This document shows, piece after piece, positions 22,561-34,480 of a DNA stretch of 64,000 nt (positions are counted from its first letter, which is position 1; every line of letters starts with the position of its first letter). Position numbers and translations under genes: made by a program. The notes below the pieces were generated by a model that was given only the letters and a program-made list of their open reading frames with translations, was not told the DNA's origin and did not search any database. This stretch comes from Erythroxylum novogranatense (lineage: Eukaryota; Streptophyta; Magnoliopsida; Malpighiales; Erythroxylaceae): positions 80,501,887 to 80,565,886 of the forward strand of contig CM057225.1 in assembly GCA_029891385.1 (NCBI GenBank), in the 5' to 3' direction.

Positions 22561-23985
22561 AATGGTTCGTAAGTCTCTGAATATTACTTTAACCACACAT
22601 TCCATATAATGGTTTTATGTAGTCGTAAACTCGAGGAGTTAATGAAGGAGCCAGGCCACTAGCGACAAAGTGAGAGAAGTTTTAAACTTGGTCAATATGC
22701 ACGTGACATTTTTGAATGGATTACACCAAACCACATAACATGTAATTCATGAATTGAAAACCCATTACCTAAACGGAATGTATTGAGAAAACCCATTACC
22801 TAAATCTTGTGCAATGAAGAGCAGAATATTGAGTTAACTGGGTAAATCAAGGTACTATTAGCTACGAATGTAAAACCACTTTCAGATGGATAGATTGGCA
22901 AAGCCCAAATAAAGGATTTAGAGTTGATGAATCTTATCGAGAAAATCAAGTTGGTAATGATCTGAATTTTGAGTTCAACAGAAAAGAGTATCGCAGGATT
23001 GTAATATGAAGTTCAGGTGTACAATAAAGATGATTGAGTAAAAGATTGTCGAGATAGCACAAATAATGCCTATGCTATACATCCCGGTAGAATAACGATG
23101 AAATAATGTCGCTATGGCTATGTAAAAAAAAAGTGATCACATGTAATTGTTGCCAACATTCTTAATGCTGGAGATATGCTTAAAGTTTATATTTTGAGTC
23201 TATAGAAATATGAGGTCAACGCTAGTTTTAATTGATTTGAAGCATGACAATCAATATCACAAGGATAGATATAGAATGTCGATAAGATGTTATAATGACA
23301 TAAAGAATCCACCACCTTTATATTTGGATGAGTGAAATTGATGTGTACTAGAAATTAAGTGACTCAAGCAAAACTAATGAATTAGGTGGATCAACAACAA
23401 AGATTGGAATAAAGTGAGCTAGACACATGAGTTAAGTGTATTAACACAAAAGAGAGCAAGAGATGAATTGTTTTGACAAGATCACCTGCTAAGGTGTACT
23501 TAAGATAGAAAAAGGTGAGTTAACCCATATAAAATTGTCCATAGGAAAGTTTTGTAAGAAAAGGACTATTAACATAAGTTTGTAACACCAACAAAGAGGT
23601 TTTATATGCATTAAGTATGATATGTGAGTGATAAGAAATAGTGATATGATCTGACCTGTATGTAACGTCAAAACTAGAATTGAAAATTTTGAATTATCTA
23701 AAATATATTGAGGAGACATGACAAGATTGTGAGATCCGAATAAGTAACGGAAAATCGATTGATTCCATTGACTATAGTCAAGTAAAAGAAATTATTCGAG
23801 TGATAGTGCCAAATTGAAATGGTAGAGCATATGATGAAAACACTTACCCCTACTTGTTCGATCAATCGTAAGAATTTCGATGACTAAATTATTGTTAGAA
23901 GGGAGAGTCAGAATATCCTCGCTACCCATGTGAGAGCTAAAATTGTGAATTACGAGGATTATTGAAATCGTAAAGTACAATTCAT
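22560..23985 (+). pseudogene. Chromovirus (Del/Tekay-like) integrase and chromodomain remnant
   Basis: Around 23050-23110 the plus strand gives NNAYAIHPGRITMK, the H-S-x-x-x-x-H-P-G-x-x-K-M zinc-binding start of gypsy integrase. Near 23655-23850 a weak chromodomain-like run is followed by YPYLFDQS, RRESQNI and VRAKIVNYEDY, words matching the C-terminus of Del/Tekay-type chromoviruses that lies just before their 3' LTR. The sequence between is heavily decayed. The chromodomain would direct integration to chromatin. No gag, protease or RT of this element is seen to the left. Confidence 0.5.
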
Positions 23986-23989
23986 GTTT

Positions 23990-26966
23990 ATGCTAAATTT
24001 GACATCCACATTTTTGCACATTCATATAATTGTACATGCATTCTTTGACATTTCCGATACAATTGAGTTGTTAAATATGATTGAAATGTGTTTTGGCAAT
24101 TTTGGTATTATTTCGGGTATTTTATAATTTTTAGTGAATTTTGTGAAAAATATTGATTCATTGGCCAATTATGGGTGACATGTGGCAACCTATAATTGGG
24201 ACAAGTGGTAATAATAGGTAGAAGACAAATGGCTTATGTTAGAGAGGACACGTAAGGCATGCAGTATGTGATACACGAGTATGAGTTTCGAGTTAGGAAA
24301 ATGCACCGCAAGTGTTCTCGTGAAGAAACACTTGACGTCCGAATGAAAATTATGGTACTTTTGCTGTTTTTAATCTGTTCTTTGTTGGGATTCAGCCGAT
24401 TCAAGTAAGTTATGTTTAAGTTGGTTTTGTTGTTGTAAATGATGTTTTCAAGGAAATGGATGTATGTATGTGAGGTTGAGAGGTTGGTTTCGTGTCGAAT
24501 GAGTAGATGATTGATCGAGAGTAGGAAATTGTTAATATGGTGTTGAATGAACTCTAGATTGGAAGATTTGTAAATACTCTGTTCGGCTTTTGAGAAAGTC
24601 GAAATGGATATGCATACATTTTTGTTTGTTGTTTATCAATAAGTGAAGTTGATGTTTAAGTAGAATATTGGATTTTAATTCGCAGGTGTGTCAAGAGTTA
24701 GAAGAATTGCTTTGAGTATGATCTGAGTTAATTGATATGAAAAATGGTAGTGAGAAAGTGAAGTCTCGGGTCGAAGTCCGGAAAGGGGAAGACGAGTTTC
24801 GTAACCGACGCCACGACTTATTCTTTTTTCAGACGCCGCGACGCGCGGCTTATTCCCTGTTTCAGACGTCATGGCTTCCATCTTTATTCTCGCCATGCTC
24901 ATTCTTTTTTTGTACATCGCGACGTATGAGACCCCCTTGAGCTCGCTATGAGAACGCTGTAAGAAATCCCTAGAAACTAATTTTGGGCTGAAGTCGCGAT
25001 TTCATCTTTTTCTCCACGTCATGTATGAGCACCCTCCCTTGACAAATTTTAACATACTTTAGTATTTTGACCATCAATTTTGTTGTAGATGTCCAAATGA
25101 GGTGATTTTGATTTGTTGTAAACTAGAGACATAGGGATACAACTTTTATGAAGAAATGAAGTTTTAAATATGTCTCTAAGGTTTTCAATTTTGGTTGGAA
25201 GTTGAGGTAAGAATTCTCTTGGAACTTATGAACCGTTCTGAAATATTTTGAATATATCTCTTCAGATATACTGAACCAAATTAAATAATTGTAATTAGAA
25301 AGATAAGAAATGGGAGAACAACTTTACAGAAGGAAATTTGGTCTAATTTGGTCATTTATCTCATCATATTTAGTATGGAAAGTTGACCATATGTGTATTA
25401 GAGGAAAATCTCAAGTGTTCATCAAGGGTATTAAATTGTCGGCACCGCTTTTGTTCAATCCAATTGCAATTATACATGGTATTAATGAGGGCTTGATTTA
25501 TAAATGAATTTTGATAAGAATTGCAATAGAGTACCTCAATGTCATCGAACATGCATTGTGCATACATTCTATACATTGATGTGCATAAAAACCACTTGTG
25601 TATTTACGCAAAATGTGATATTTGTGAATGTGTTTTGTATATTTTAGAGGAGCATATAAGACGCCAATCGGATATTGTTTTAATTCATCCAGGCAATAGC
25701 TTATTGAGCGCATCGTGAGTCAACCTAGATGATTTCCTAGATTGATCTCGATTTGATTTGTTTACACTTCCAACATTATTAAACTCGCCATTTGTTATGA
25801 ATTCCAGACTTTAAATTGTCCGAGGAGATCAATATTTGGGAATGTATTGAAGTGCTTGATTGTGGCTTTGAGTGCTAGGAAATTCGTATGATATGTGATT
25901 GCCATATATGCCATATTTAGTTTTGATGCATTGAAAGTGTTCCAATTGATATGAAACCCTTATGATACGTGAATTTCAACGATGTTGAATGCCGACTTAG
26001 TCCGATGATTATGAGTTTCGATTAAATATCATATGTGATTGTCGATATGGCATAATTCGTATTTGATGCACTTTATAAATGCATGCTCGATAAAGGTGTT
26101 GTTACTTGAGTAGCCAAGATGAAGCGCCTCCACGTAGTAGCTGCTCCGATATATGTGTGCGCACGTAGAGCTATGCCCGTGATTCTCGTTTCGACCGAGC
26201 CCTATGGCCAAGATTTGTATAAGTATGTGATAGGCACTCACCACAACAATAAGAACGAATGTGAGTCTATGCATATAGCATTCTTATAAGATTGAAACTC
26301 ATTAAATGATTTGCAAAGTCAAGCGGTGTAAATTGATACGAATCATATATACGTACATACGTGAATTGTGTGATCACACGAGATGCCATGTTATATGAAA
26401 ATCAGGAATAAATATATGATTTGAATGAATATTTGTTATATATGTGTGAATGCGTAATCCGTGAAAATCAATGATGGTTCACCATTGAGTTGCAAAACTC
26501 ATCAAAATTGTAATGCGGCTTTTCGTGTTCGAGGAATTATTTCGCCTAGGCTAAATGGAGTATAGCCACCGAGGTCTAATATGGATTAGGGGTCGGATCA
26601 GCTTGCACCTCGCACATGTCTTCATTGACTTTATTTTGAATTATGTTCAACAAGAATTGTACAAAGTGTATGTAAACGATTTGGTAATGAAATGACTTTA
26701 TGGTTTCAAGTTTTGTATCCTAAATGGACCCAAATTTATGGTTGAATACTAATGTTTGTAAAGATGTGTACTTGAAATGGAAATGTTTTTAAATGACATG
26801 GGCCCAATTTGATTAGTAATTTTGCTTGCATGTACCTTGTTTTAAAGAAACAAAAGTTTTGTAATGAATTTTGACTGAATGATCATTCTAGATGCCACCT
26901 TTACGGATACGACTCTGGATATCACTATAGATGCTCTGCACGTGTCTCATGAGAGTGGGTGCTACA
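23990..26966 (+). repeat. Long LTR of the chromovirus (probable 3' LTR)
   Basis: About 3 kb of non-coding DNA directly after the pol remnant, ending GGGTGCTACA at 26966, a usual terminus for Del/Tekay LTRs. It includes a CpG-rich patch (24770-24960, GACGCCGCGACGCGCG type words). That patch is followed by the CCAAATGAGGTGATTTTGAT region typical of such LTRs. The start is not base-accurate. No second LTR copy exists in the window, so the element is truncated on its 5' side. Short open stretches inside (24675-24917, 25310-25713, 26029-26274) have no recognisable content. Confidence 0.5.
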
Positions 26967-27059
26967 TAACTAGTACCATATCCTTAGTTTAAAGAACATT
27001 AATATGCCTAAATACTTAGATTTTGATACGTTAGAAACAATTGGATTAAGTAGAATGGG

Positions 27060-28100
27060 ATTAGGCTTTTAAGTGGAAGAATTCAACGGGAAGAATTTAT
27101 GTGATTCAATTATCCTATTTACGAGGAACTAGCCTAGAATTCTTCACCTCCCTTCAATACGAGTCAACCAACCTTATGGACCTATGGTTTTGGTCATGGG
27201 GTCAGCTATATGGGCTAGACTATGACATTTTTTTTGAATTGGTGATTCTCCATCAACACGATGACTTTCACGCCACCCACTATTGGATGAAACTCACTGG
27301 CTGAGAGCTGATGCTAAAATGCCTACAATAATATTATTATAGTCCTAACACTTGTTATTGTATGAATTTATGTGTCAAATTGTCTTGACAAAATTAAAAC
27401 CAACAAGTGTTCAACAAAATTTTTTCTATCAGGTGCATGTATCATAAGTTGTCCAAGTTTGTACCACCAACCATATCTTTAAAACAATTACTTTCTTCAA
27501 AGAATGATAAGCAATAATTGGGTAAGGGTACTTGGTTAGACCATTTTGAATATTATACGCCAATTGTAATAGACTAACTATCCATCATCTTGAGTTTCTC
27601 AACACTCTTCACTGATGAGAGCTGAAATTTAAGTCCAATAATATGGAATTTTGAGATATCGCTCAAAATCTCATTTCAAGATCAAAGGGATAAGCTAGTT
27701 CAAGTCATGCGCTATCACAACACGAGGAGCACTCAACCAAAGAGGAGTTGGAAGAGGAAGAGCAAATAGGATGGAGAAGGTAATGGAAGCCATCTCAAAC
27801 ACTAACGGCCACTTAAAAAATGCCAAGGTGTTAAAGGAGATGGTTGAGTACAAAGATGCCAAAATCGTGACATACAACATTTTCACAAATGTTTCTAAGC
27901 TCAAGGTGTTCAACTTCCACCTTCAATTCCCCATCACCACCTCAATCACCACGCTACCACTCTATACTCTAACCCTTGTATTTTATTTTATTGTTTTTTC
28001 AATTGTTCTCATGTTTTTCTTGTTTCGTTAATTCTTACCCTTTGTGTATTACTTGTATTTTTTCTTACATCGAGGATAACGGTTGTCCAAGGTGGAGAGG
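27060..28100 (+). pseudogene. Possible Athila-like env/ORF remnant and polypurine tract
   Basis: The 67-residue stretch at 27101-27304 (LEFFTSLQYES, WGQLYGLDYDIFFEL, DDFHATHYWMKLTG) resembles the N-terminal fold segment repeated in Athila-type ORFs, where L-E-F-L-x-T-L is followed by F-R-L-F-G-x-x-Y-x-L. Another piece at 27700-27890 is Arg-rich (RGRGR-like), then helical. At 28058-28108 TACATCGAGGATAACGG...GGTGGAGAGGGTCAGG resembles the conserved Athila end followed by a polypurine tract. It may be the 3' half of the element whose gag-pro lies at 19526-21600, separated by the chromovirus. Similarity is weak. Confidence 0.35.
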
Positions 28101-28109
28101 GTCAGGTGC

Positions 28110-28805
28110 ATTATATGTTTTTATTTAAATGCAAATTTTGCATGTCATGTTAGTTTGTTTAGGATTGCATGATGTGATTCGTGTGAATATGTCAATGGCT
28201 ACGATTTAACTAATCGATTTAGCTTTTAAACAAAGTTATTTAAATTATAAGATTTATTAGCTTATGAAATTAGTGTTTTAGGTTGTTTCAGCTTAAATAT
28301 GCACAATTAGATATGATGTTAGTTCGTCACTCTAGAAATTTACCACATTCACTTATAATTTTAAGTCAATAACACGAGCATTGTTAGACTTTTCATAAGA
28401 ATGATTAGCTAAAGGTAGGCAATAAAATAATAAAATGTGTGTTTTATTTAATAAATAACTATTTTGTTGACCCTTTTGAAACAAATCGGGTTATGAATAG
28501 TAGTTAGTATCCAATTGAGAATATGATGTAGTTGAGTAACTAGGGCCATTTATCACAAACGCTTTTCGCTTAAAAGGCTATAATGACATTCAACTAAGCC
28601 GCTTAATAAAAAACATGACCTAGTTAAGTAATTGGGAGATATTCATCACAAATGTTTGCCTTTCAGGTCAAAAGGTTAGGTTCATGCCAATTTAAAGTGT
28701 AAAAATAGGGTGTTGTTTAATAAAGCCTCACCGCTCTAAATGAATAGCTCAAATTTTCATGAAAAGTTATTTAAGGATAGTTACAATTTTGATCGAGCTA
28801 ATAAT
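28110..28805. other. Unassigned AT-rich stretch with a degenerate direct repeat
   Basis: No gene seen. Two similar segments (about 28525-28605 and 28617-28695) share TAGTTRAGTAAYTRGG, ATCACAAAYG and a CTTTTCGCTTAAAAGG/CTTTCAGGTCAAAAGG part. It may be LTR material of the preceding gypsy element. Confidence 0.3.
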
Positions 28806-28809
28806 AAAT

Positions 28810-29210
28810 CCAATGAAGAGGTGGATCAATTTAAAGCTCGCTTGAAGCTAAAGGTTACAAGCAAAAGCTAGGTATTGATTATTTTAAGGTGTTTGCCTCA
28901 CAGTTGACTTGATATCAGGAGAATGTACTCCTTACTACCCAAAAAAAGCTTGGAAACTATTCCAAATGGATGTAAAGTTAGCCTTTTGAATGGTTTTCGA
29001 GGAGGAGTATGATGAACAACCTCCAGTTATGTTAAAAAGGAAGAAGACAAGGTTTATAGTTGAATAAGGCCTCAGATGGATTGAAACAAGCACCTAAGGC
29101 AGCATGGTATACTTACATTGATTCTTATTTTGTAGTAATGACCTAAAATCTCGAGGTATCTTTAGGATATCAAGATCTTATATTGACATATTGATGTAAC
29201 TACACTCTCG
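28810..29210 (+). pseudogene. Copia-4 reverse transcriptase relic, left part
   Basis: The plus strand reads EEVDQFKARL, GYKQKLGIDYFKVFA, then WKLFQMDVK around 28945-28975, EEEYDEQPP, a Lys-rich loop, and LKQAPKAAWYTYIDSYF around 29075-29140. These are copia RT blocks up to the end of the fingers/palm linker. The YVDD box is absent. After 29140 it jumps to sequence matching the copia RNase H approach region also found at 43570-43650, so about 0.4-0.5 kb of RT is missing. Confidence 0.8.
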
Positions 29211-30355
29211 GGCCCCGCTTGATCGGGTACTAATTGTTCGATTAGAAAGTAATCTTTTCCTAAAATTTAAATTATTACATTTGATTCGCTTTTCCAGTAG
29301 TTAGGAAAGCAAAACTTTCTTAATTTAGGGAAATTAGTAGCACTTTCCTTGGATTCTAAATCCAACACTTTCTTAATATTTAGATTATTTTCCTCGTGAA
29401 TTTAATCTAAAAATACACTAACTAATTTAATCATTCTTTCTCTCAACTCTATGACAACTCTTTATAAAACTCTACCTCCTCTTCAACCAATGTTACAATA
29501 TCGCATGCATTTAATATCGGATTGATTTAATAATTAAAATATATAAAATAAATATTAGTTTATAAATAATAATTTTAAATTATTTATTTTAAAAATAAAA
29601 CATTTTATTAATACTTTATTAATAAATATTATATAAAATATTAAATTAAATTAAATTAAAATAATTTATTTTAATGTTTTATTTAATTTATAATTATTAT
29701 TAGTAATAAAATATTTATTATTATTTTTAAACATAAAATTAAAATAATTATAAAAGTTGAAATAAATAAAATAACTAATTAAAAACTTTGAAAAAAAGGG
29801 AATGAGAGATAAGAGGAGGAAGGGAAATTTTAAATATTTTTGAAATTTTGCAAAAAATCTCCTATTTTTAAAATTTTCAGATCAACCCAGATTAAACCGA
29901 TATTTTGAATAATGACCAGTATTATTTTAAATGGGCCTGCACTAACTTGTATTTAAACCCGATGACCCACCATTTATTTCAGACACTTTAGTCTAGACGC
30001 ATCGACATTCATAATACTGCTTTTCAACTATTCTTATTGTTCTTCCGTTAGTAGGATTTTCAATATTTTCGCCGTAAGTTTTCAATCGACAATCTTAGTG
30101 CCATATTTTTCCTTATTTAACGATTTTAATTTTTATTCGGTTTGTAGGATATAATTGAAACACAAGTCAAAATTAAGTTATATTCTATGAAATACTATTG
30201 ATATCAAACACTACAATAAGAATCTACCCAACTTTCCTATTAGAATTTTATAAGTATCCAAATATATGAATATATTTATTTTTCATATATTTATTTTTCA
30301 AAGAATCATATTTTAAATTCAATTTATTTTCCAACGAACTAAACTAAACGGGGCC
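29211..30355. mobile_element. Non-autonomous terminal-inverted-repeat element (MITE-like), 1145 bp
   Basis: The left end is GGCCCCGCTTGATC and the right end, read inverted, is GGCCCCGTTTAGTT: terminal inverted repeats starting with an identical GGCCCCG. It is flanked by TCG (29208-29210) and TTG (30356-30358), a possible 3-bp duplication with one change. The inside is very AT-rich with no coding. It interrupts the Copia-4 relic. The related uninterrupted sequence at 43640-43660 runs straight from CTACACTCTCG into AAGTAATTGC, showing the empty site. The ends fit a PIF/Harbinger (Tourist-like) or hAT-like origin; which one is not certain. Confidence 0.7.
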
Positions 30356-30530
30356 TTGAAGCAATTGGTTTTACTGATTATGATTATACAGGTTGTGTGG
30401 ATGATATGAAAATCCACTTCTTGGTACAACTTTATGATGGTAGGCGTTGTTTCGTGAAAAGTATAAAACAAACCTTAAAGCTTCTTTAACTATAGAGGCA
30501 AAGTATGTACATGTTGTCAGAATACTTGTT
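30356..30530 (+). pseudogene. Copia-4 RNase H relic, right part
   Basis: The plus strand reads GFTDYDYTGCVDDMK, the copia RNase H entry (Y-x-D-x-D-x-A-G-x-x-D-x-R-K-S). SIKQTLKLL and then an EAKYVHVV-like piece follow. It continues the Copia-4 relic after the inverted-repeat element and matches 43660-43800. The R-K-S-T turn is lost. Confidence 0.75.
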
Positions 30531-32640
30531 ACGCAACATCGTTGTGAAACTTCATTTTAGTATTGAGAGTTGTAAGTCGAGTTATGGCTGTGATTGTTTT
30601 GGTATGATAAATCACAAGTTTGACTTTTGGTTATTTAATTTTCTAGAAGGTGCGTTAATGTTAATGCATCTTTTGGTCGCTATGGTTCATTATGATCATA
30701 TTCGCGTTCCTGTAGTTACCACTCTTACGGTAATAATATATTATTCCTAATTTAAAACTATATATCGTAATTATATATTCATTTAAACTTCTAATGTCGT
30801 GTCATTCAACATCCAAATGTAGATTTTATATCGAGCTCCAAGGTGAATTGTCTTATGCCTTCGTCAAGATCAACTTGAATATTCCTGGTCAACACGTGTC
30901 ACGGACTCCAAGTCCTATTCAACACTTGTCACTGACCCAAACTCAAGTTGGACTTTGAAGATTTCATAACTGAGTGGAGTTAAACGGCTAGAATGAGTCT
31001 TATTTGGTCCCCTTACTAAGCTTAGAAGTTATATCCTTGATCGGCTTGACCAAGCTTAAGCAACTTGGATAGCTGGTGATGCTAATATTGGCCTGCATGC
31101 GAGAATTAAAATGGTAAATAAGGTACGTATGACGTGGAAATTAAAAGCTGGCAACACCAAGAAGAAAATCCAGAATGTTGATTTTGATAATAATATCTTC
31201 CGGCCAAAAGAAAACGACTCTCTTGACCTTTATCAAAAGCTTTATGTCATGGAATTTAATGATATATTAGCACTTCTCAAGCAGTAAAAGATTTAGCACA
31301 ATAAGGTTATAGTAAGATTAAGATTGTTGAAAATGTTATCCCATCAAAATTTATTCTTTTTGAAAATTAAATGAATATATTGATATAAAAATTATTAATT
31401 ATCTCGCATGGTAACTAACAAAAGTTTGCTAACAATTGATTGAACCTAAACACCCACCAGATGTGGGCACTTATAAAATACTTAGACTCATACAGGACAT
31501 TGCTCTCAAAGTAACAATTTGAATGAATTCTAATTTAATATAAAGTAAATGGAAGAATAGAATTAAGAGATTAGCTATTAAAAATGATCAATTAAAGAAT
31601 GAAAAGTTTCATTTAATTTGTAAATGTTGAAGATGTGGCAAAACATTTATACATCAACAATTTTGCTAAAAGTAAAAAGTTAATAACATTCCATATTAAT
31701 ATGTTCTATCATGTACCAAGGACATTGTTGCAAATGTCATCGATATCACTAATTCTTTAAACAATAATGCCTACAAAGTCATATTCATATTCTTTTGTCA
31801 TTATAATTTTGTTCAAAATAGCAAAGTATTATTCATAATTTAGAAAGGTCAACCTTCAAATTCTTCAATTTCATATAGAATTCAATCATTTTAGTAGGCA
31901 AAGGGAAAGGGAACTAAATATTGGTACCAAGGTTATGAATTGTTTGAGTTTTAAAGAAAAACTCATGATAATTAAAAGGACATTAATTAAAACAAACTCT
32001 GCACTAAACCTTTAAATGATATGATGCTCCCACTTTTCTAATATGCTCTTACCGATGATCCCTGAATGTGTATAAGCTAGAATTTAAAATGAATACATAA
32101 AATAACAGCAATAAGGCCATGGATATACAAACCTTTTAGATCATACAGTAAATCCGTAATCACGTAGCATAAAGATGGGGATGGTAGTACTAAATTCTTT
32201 ACTCCATTTTACTTGTTCCCTATAAAATGGAATACTAAGAACTTTCATCTAACAGTTACAAACAACCAAAATTCAACCAAAACTAACAAAATTGTATATT
32301 TTCCCATTCTTAACCAACATTAACACATTGAAACAACCATTCAACCATTAATGTACAAAACTTTTAACTTAAACAACTTAACAACTCACTCTAGTTAAAA
32401 CCGACCATTAACATAGGAAACAATGAAACAAGTAAAAGTAACCGAGAGCATAAAAGCACGAACCACTTATCTCGACTACAATTACAAGGAGACGATGGAG
32501 GAGAAAATGAAGAGAACAAGATGAAAGAAGATGCTCGGACAAGGAGAAGAGAAAAAATAAAATAGAGGATGAGGAAAGGTCGAGAGAATGTGGTTGAGGG
32601 AAGGAAGTAGGGGCCTGCGTTTAATTTCATTCCGTTGTCT
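30530..32640. other. Unassigned AT-rich intergenic stretch
   Basis: No domain recognised on either strand. An 81-residue open stretch (30505-30750, plus) begins in the copia relic and then loses similarity. An 80-residue Leu/Ser/Phe-rich stretch on minus (32391-32630) looks like pyrimidine-rich non-coding DNA. Around 30830-30960 the words CAACACGTGTCAC and CAACACTTGTCAC repeat about 60 bp apart. Nothing else is supported. Confidence 0.4.
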
Positions 32641-32649
32641 TAGATCATT

Positions 32650-32700
32650 TTTAGGGTTACACATTTGGTGACAATTTCACAATTCGTCACCAAATGTTAA
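32650..32700. repeat. GGTGAC palindromic pair left of the SINE
   Basis: ACATTTGGTGACAATTTC...AATTCGTCACCAAATGTT: an imperfect palindrome of the same kind as the cluster at 36260-36850. A further half-copy (TTTGGTGACC) lies at 32931-32940, right after the SINE. Confidence 0.6.
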
Positions 32701-32721
32701 TGATCTATTAAAGATTCGTGA

Positions 32722-32928
32722 AACCCAAGGTGCAGTGAGTTGATAAGGGCTCTAGCTTGCAGGAGGTCGGGTTCGAACCGTCCTCATGTATGCAAAATAT
32801 TTAAAACTTGGAGCCTTAACTTTGTCTCTAAGGACTTACCCACTCGAAGTGGATTAGTTTGTGTGAATGATTTAAAGGTGCCTTCTCATAGTCGGGACCC
32901 TTATAAGACACCTCGGACAACAAAAAAA
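32722..32928 (+). mobile_element. tRNA-derived SINE
   Basis: About 205 bp with an RNA polymerase III internal promoter: an A-box-like GGTGCAGTGAGTTG near 32729-32742 and a perfect B box GGTTCGAACC at 32770-32779, about 30 bp apart. A non-tRNA body follows (GTCGGGACCC near 32891) and a terminal A run (32922-32928). Imperfect candidate target repeats are AAAGATTCGTGAAACC before it (32710-32725) and AAAGATTTGGTGACC after it. The acceptor stem does not pair, so it is not a tRNA gene. Family not assigned. Confidence 0.72.
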
Positions 32929-32939
32929 GATTTGGTGAC

Positions 32940-34480
32940 CAACTCACAAAATCATTGCCTCTTACATGAATGCGATGTCATTTCATTTAATTGTCAGGAA
33001 ATGTTCAACATTTGGATGCCAAATTCGAAAGCATAACCAATGTTGTTCAAAATTTATAGATTTTCAATTTTGTTAAATTTTTTAAAATATCATAAACATA
33101 AATTAATATAGAAATTATATATAATAAATACAGTTTAGTGAGACCACATAAAATTATGAAATCATATATATTAAAAAGAATAATAAAATATAAACTATAT
33201 TATTGTTAACTAAATTTATTTGTACACTTATACAATCATTGTCACTAAAAAATAAAATGAAACTAGACATATAAAAATAAATTAAAGAAAACATGCTAAA
33301 ATTGATAAAAGTAAAGTAAGGACTCAATTTTTGTTCAATATTAGCTTACACCCTAATTAAAGCATTTTCTTTACATTCTTAATTTTCTTAATTGCTTAAG
33401 TCTTTGTATGAGATATTCCTATTACAAATAAAAAATGAAAAATTTGTCTCTTACACTTATATATGCAATTCTTCTTGATTTGCTTCAATTTTGGGAATTA
33501 CTAATCCTTAATTTTAATTTGGTAGATAAACAAAATAAAATTGGGAAAGTTTTAAAATTTGTATTATTCATTTTTACAAAATTCATCACTAACATGACAA
33601 TATTTACCCTTTATCCCTTAATCTACCATTAAGCTGCTTTATTTGTATAAAAGGATACATTTAAATTAAATACCTCAAGTTTTTGCAAAGAATTCATTTT
33701 AGTCGCCCATTTCACGACTCAACCATCACACTTTAGTCGTGAAATGGTAGACAATGCTATACCAAAATTTTACATTGTCGCTAAAATGCTTTTTATGACC
33801 AAGACATATGAAGTAGCTCTAGGACTAGCTTCCACACATAGTCGTAAATGGTAGACCATTTGCTACCAAATATCCATATCGCCACCAAAAACAAAAACAA
33901 CTTTACTTTCTAAATAATTAACAAATTAATCTAAATAAATTATCTAAATAAAATTTTTAATTATTTAAGTGTTTTATTTAATTTGAAAAGTGATTTTCTT
34001 TTAATATCAAAAATAGACTATCATGTTACAAAATAGTAATTTCTAAAGAAGTGTTAGAAATAGTTTTCTAATTACATTAGAATGTCTTGTTAAAATTTAA
34101 AAATTAGTTTTTCAAATTTCATGTAATTAAATTGTATAATTTTATAAAATTGTAAGTCAACTATAGTTTATTTGAAGGGTGAACAAATTAATTTCAAATT
34201 AGTTTTCAATTGAATAATTTAATTTTTAATTCAAATTATTTTTGGAATAGAAATATAAATTTATAAAAATTATTTATGAACCCATTTGCTTACGCTGAAC
34301 CATGTATTAGTCGCTACATCCGATGTTTGTCGACTAAATACAATGGATCGTATCAAATTAGTTAATACTACTTCCAAACAAATACAAGAACAAGAAATGA
34401 CATCGCTTACCTAAACAAGAAAACGACGCCATTTTGTATTAAGTTTTCAATGACAATCATAATAAATGCTACTCCATTCT
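32940..34480. other. Unassigned very AT-rich stretch
   Basis: No coding similarity. Around 33690-33890 short TAGTCGTGAAATGGTAGAC and TGGTAGACCATTTGCTACCAAA segments recur in direct and inverted form (for example 33735-33760, 33840-33870), resembling subterminal repeats of a DNA transposon. Nothing else is supported. Confidence 0.35.

Noticed and set aside
30505..30750. Independent 81-codon gene
   Set aside because: It begins inside the Copia-4 RNase H relic and has no similarity after leaving it.
32391..32664. Secreted or membrane protein on minus (Leu/Ser/Phe-rich 79- and 60-codon frames)
   Set aside because: Two overlapping frames in a pyrimidine-rich stretch, no domain, composition fully explains the residues.
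32722..32800. tRNA gene
   Set aside because: Although A and B boxes are present, there is no pairing acceptor stem or proper anticodon arm, and a SINE body with A tail follows.
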